Below the pieces are notes generated by a model that worked only from the letters and a program-made list of their open reading frames with translations, had not been told where the DNA came from and ran no database searches. Shown piece by piece: positions 6,054 through 6,505 of a stretch of 6,505 nt of DNA (the first letter of the stretch is position 1; every line of letters starts with the position of its first letter). The position numbers and the translations under genes are program-made. Source of the DNA: an uncultured Collinsella sp. (GTDB taxonomy: Bacteria; Actinomycetota; Coriobacteriia; Coriobacteriales; Coriobacteriaceae); contig CAKUHP010000046.1 of assembly GCA_934658705.1 (NCBI GenBank), positions 1 through 6,505 on the forward strand. The letters are read 5' to 3'.

Positions 6054-6237
6054 GCCGGAAAGCTTGTCCCGTTTATCCGCTCAGCAATGGGATGCAGTTT
6101 CCGTTAGCAGGCCCAGCCGGAAAGCGCATCCCGCAATTTCGCGTAATTCCGGGCCGCGCTTTCCCAAACAGGCCCGAAGCGGAAAGTGCGTCCCGCTCTG
6201 GATCAAAATTCCGGGACGCATTTTCCACAGAGGCACA
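6054..6237. repeat. three tandem palindromic repeats of 60-62 bases
   Basis: Units are 6054-6115, 6116-6177 and 6178-6237. Each has a left arm like CGGAAAGTGCGTCCCG, a 16-17 base loop, and a right arm like CGGGACGCATTTTCC. The arms pair 14 of 15 in unit 3, 13 of 15 in unit 2, and as two shorter blocks (CGGAAA and TCCC) in unit 1. Units 2 and 3 share ATTCCGGG at the right arm, and AGGCCC-type linkers join the units. The layout resembles the REP/BIME class of dispersed intergenic palindromes. It is upstream of the GH5 gene and not obviously a terminator because no T-tract follows. Function unknown. Confidence 0.85.
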
Positions 6238-6240
6238 CAT

Positions 6241-6270
6241 AAAAGAAAAGGACCCCTTTGCAGAGGTCCT
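6241..6270 (-). terminator. terminator downstream of a minus-strand tRNA 3' end
   Basis: The stem AGGACCCCT/AGAGGTCCT (6249-6257 with 6262-6270, one mismatch) has a TTGC loop, the same loop as the left-hand terminators. On the minus strand it is followed by TTTTCTTTT. It lies 14 bases past the tRNA fragment at 6284-6301, mirroring tRNA-Leu and its terminator on the left. Confidence 0.75.
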
Positions 6271-6283
6271 AGTCAATTCAAGG

Positions 6284-6301
6284 TGGCGGGGAAGGGAATC
6301 G
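6284..6301 (-). pseudogene. tRNA 3'-end fragment, amino acid unknown
   Basis: The minus strand reads CGATT, CCCTT, CCCCGCC, A: the end of a T-loop, T-stem 3' strand, acceptor 3' strand and discriminator of a tRNA whose 5' end would be GGCGGGG. CCT follows instead of an encoded CCA. The rest of the tRNA is missing; the core at 6302-6400 takes its place. No anticodon is available, so I do not assign it. Confidence 0.6.
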
Positions 6302-6400
6302 CGCCCGCGCTGCGCGCGTGCGGACCGCTGTGGCGCTCCCGCGCCTTGCGAGCTCCGCTGGCAAACGCTATCGCGTTTCCTCAGCTCCGCGCCCTCACGG
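6302..6400. repeat. GC-rich hairpin core between two tRNA 3' ends (right element)
   Basis: A 99-base core lies between a left-facing tRNA 3' end and a right-facing one, as at 78-183. It contains AAACGC-TATC-GCGTTT (6363-6378), which ends 22 bases before the GGTTC of the next T-loop; the left core has its hairpin 21 bases before. Both cores precede the hairpin with an AGCTC-GCT-like word and follow it with a GCTC-C-rich stretch, so common descent is likely. No open reading frame in it looks real. Confidence 0.6.
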
Positions 6401-6424
6401 GGTTCGATTCCGTGCGGGAGCCAC
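6401..6424 (+). pseudogene. tRNA-like 3'-end fragment facing right
   Basis: GGTTCGATTCC is a canonical T-arm, followed by GTG, CGGGAGC and CAC. It looks like the 3' end of a tRNA with 5' end GCTCCCG or GGCTCCCG, but the exact register and the missing CCA leave the identity open. The bases just before it do not form a normal T-stem in register. It is followed by six A's, as is the tRNA-His-like end on the left. Confidence 0.5.
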
Positions 6425-6462
6425 AAAAAAGACGATATGAGAAAGCCATTGGGGTCGCCTCC

Positions 6463-6488
6463 CCCGCGGCGCAGCTTCTTTCCGCGGG
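6463..6488. repeat. inverted repeat near the window end
   Basis: CCCGCGG (6463-6469) and CCGCGGG (6482-6488) form a perfect 7-bp stem around a 12-base loop. No T-tract follows, so it is not a convincing terminator. It may belong to a feature that continues beyond the window. Confidence 0.4.
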
Positions 6489-6505
6489 CTCGGGGTGCCA
6501 CAATG

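Noticed and set aside
6054..6237. A CRISPR array
   Set aside because: The repeats are 60-62 base palindromes with no conserved short repeat alternating with unique spacers, and there are no cas genes in the window.
6073..6501. A minus-strand 142-codon open frame at the right end
   Set aside because: It crosses two palindromic repeats, a terminator and the tRNA-end element. Its translation simply reflects these repeats.
1..6505. A genomic island or prophage bounded by tRNA attachment sites
   Set aside because: The genes between the two tRNA-end elements are core housekeeping genes in a common order. There is no integrase, and the tRNA ends at the two sides differ, so they are not a matched attL/attR pair.

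Overview
The window looks like a chromosomal segment of a high-GC, probably actinobacterial organism. The compact run of translation and RNA-modification genes and the strong AGGAGG-type ribosome binding sites suggest a gut Coriobacteriia such as Collinsella. This is an inference from style and gene order; there is no 16S gene here to settle it.

The centre (379-5875) is one block of five genes, all on the minus strand. In order of transcription they are: a glycoside hydrolase family 5 (GH5) exo-beta-1,3-glucanase-like protein, rsmI (16S rRNA C1402 2'-O-methyltransferase), metG (methionyl-tRNA synthetase), rsmA (16S rRNA A1518/A1519 dimethyltransferase) and tatD (metal-dependent hydrolase/DNase). 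A tRNA-Leu(CAG) gene follows tatD. The GH5 gene and rsmI are 6 bases apart, and rsmA and tatD overlap by 11 bases. A hairpin with a T-rich tail separates metG from rsmA. The rsmI-metG-tatD-rsmA association is a common housekeeping neighbourhood for ribosome maturation and translation. The GH5-like gene is the accessory member: it has no signal peptide and lacks two residues normally needed for GH5 catalysis.

The two flanks are the unusual part. On the left (1-335) an intact tRNA-Leu converges on the 3' end of a tRNA-His-like gene, with a bidirectional terminator between them. A 77-base stretch holding the tRNA-His-like 3' end, the terminator and the tRNA-Leu 3' end is present twice, 189 bases apart. 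The two copies are separated by a 106-base GC-rich, hairpin-rich core. On the right (6241-6424) the same architecture occurs with different tRNA ends: terminator, minus-strand tRNA 3' end cut in the T-loop, 99-base core, plus-strand tRNA 3' end starting at the T-loop. The two cores share a hairpin of the form AAACGC-loop-GCGTTT at nearly the same distance from the T-loop sequence, so they look like members of one repeat family bounded by tRNA T-loops.

Between the GH5 promoter region and the right-hand element lie three tandem 60-62 base palindromic repeats (6054-6237). I see no protein-coding gene in 5930-6505 or in 1-378.
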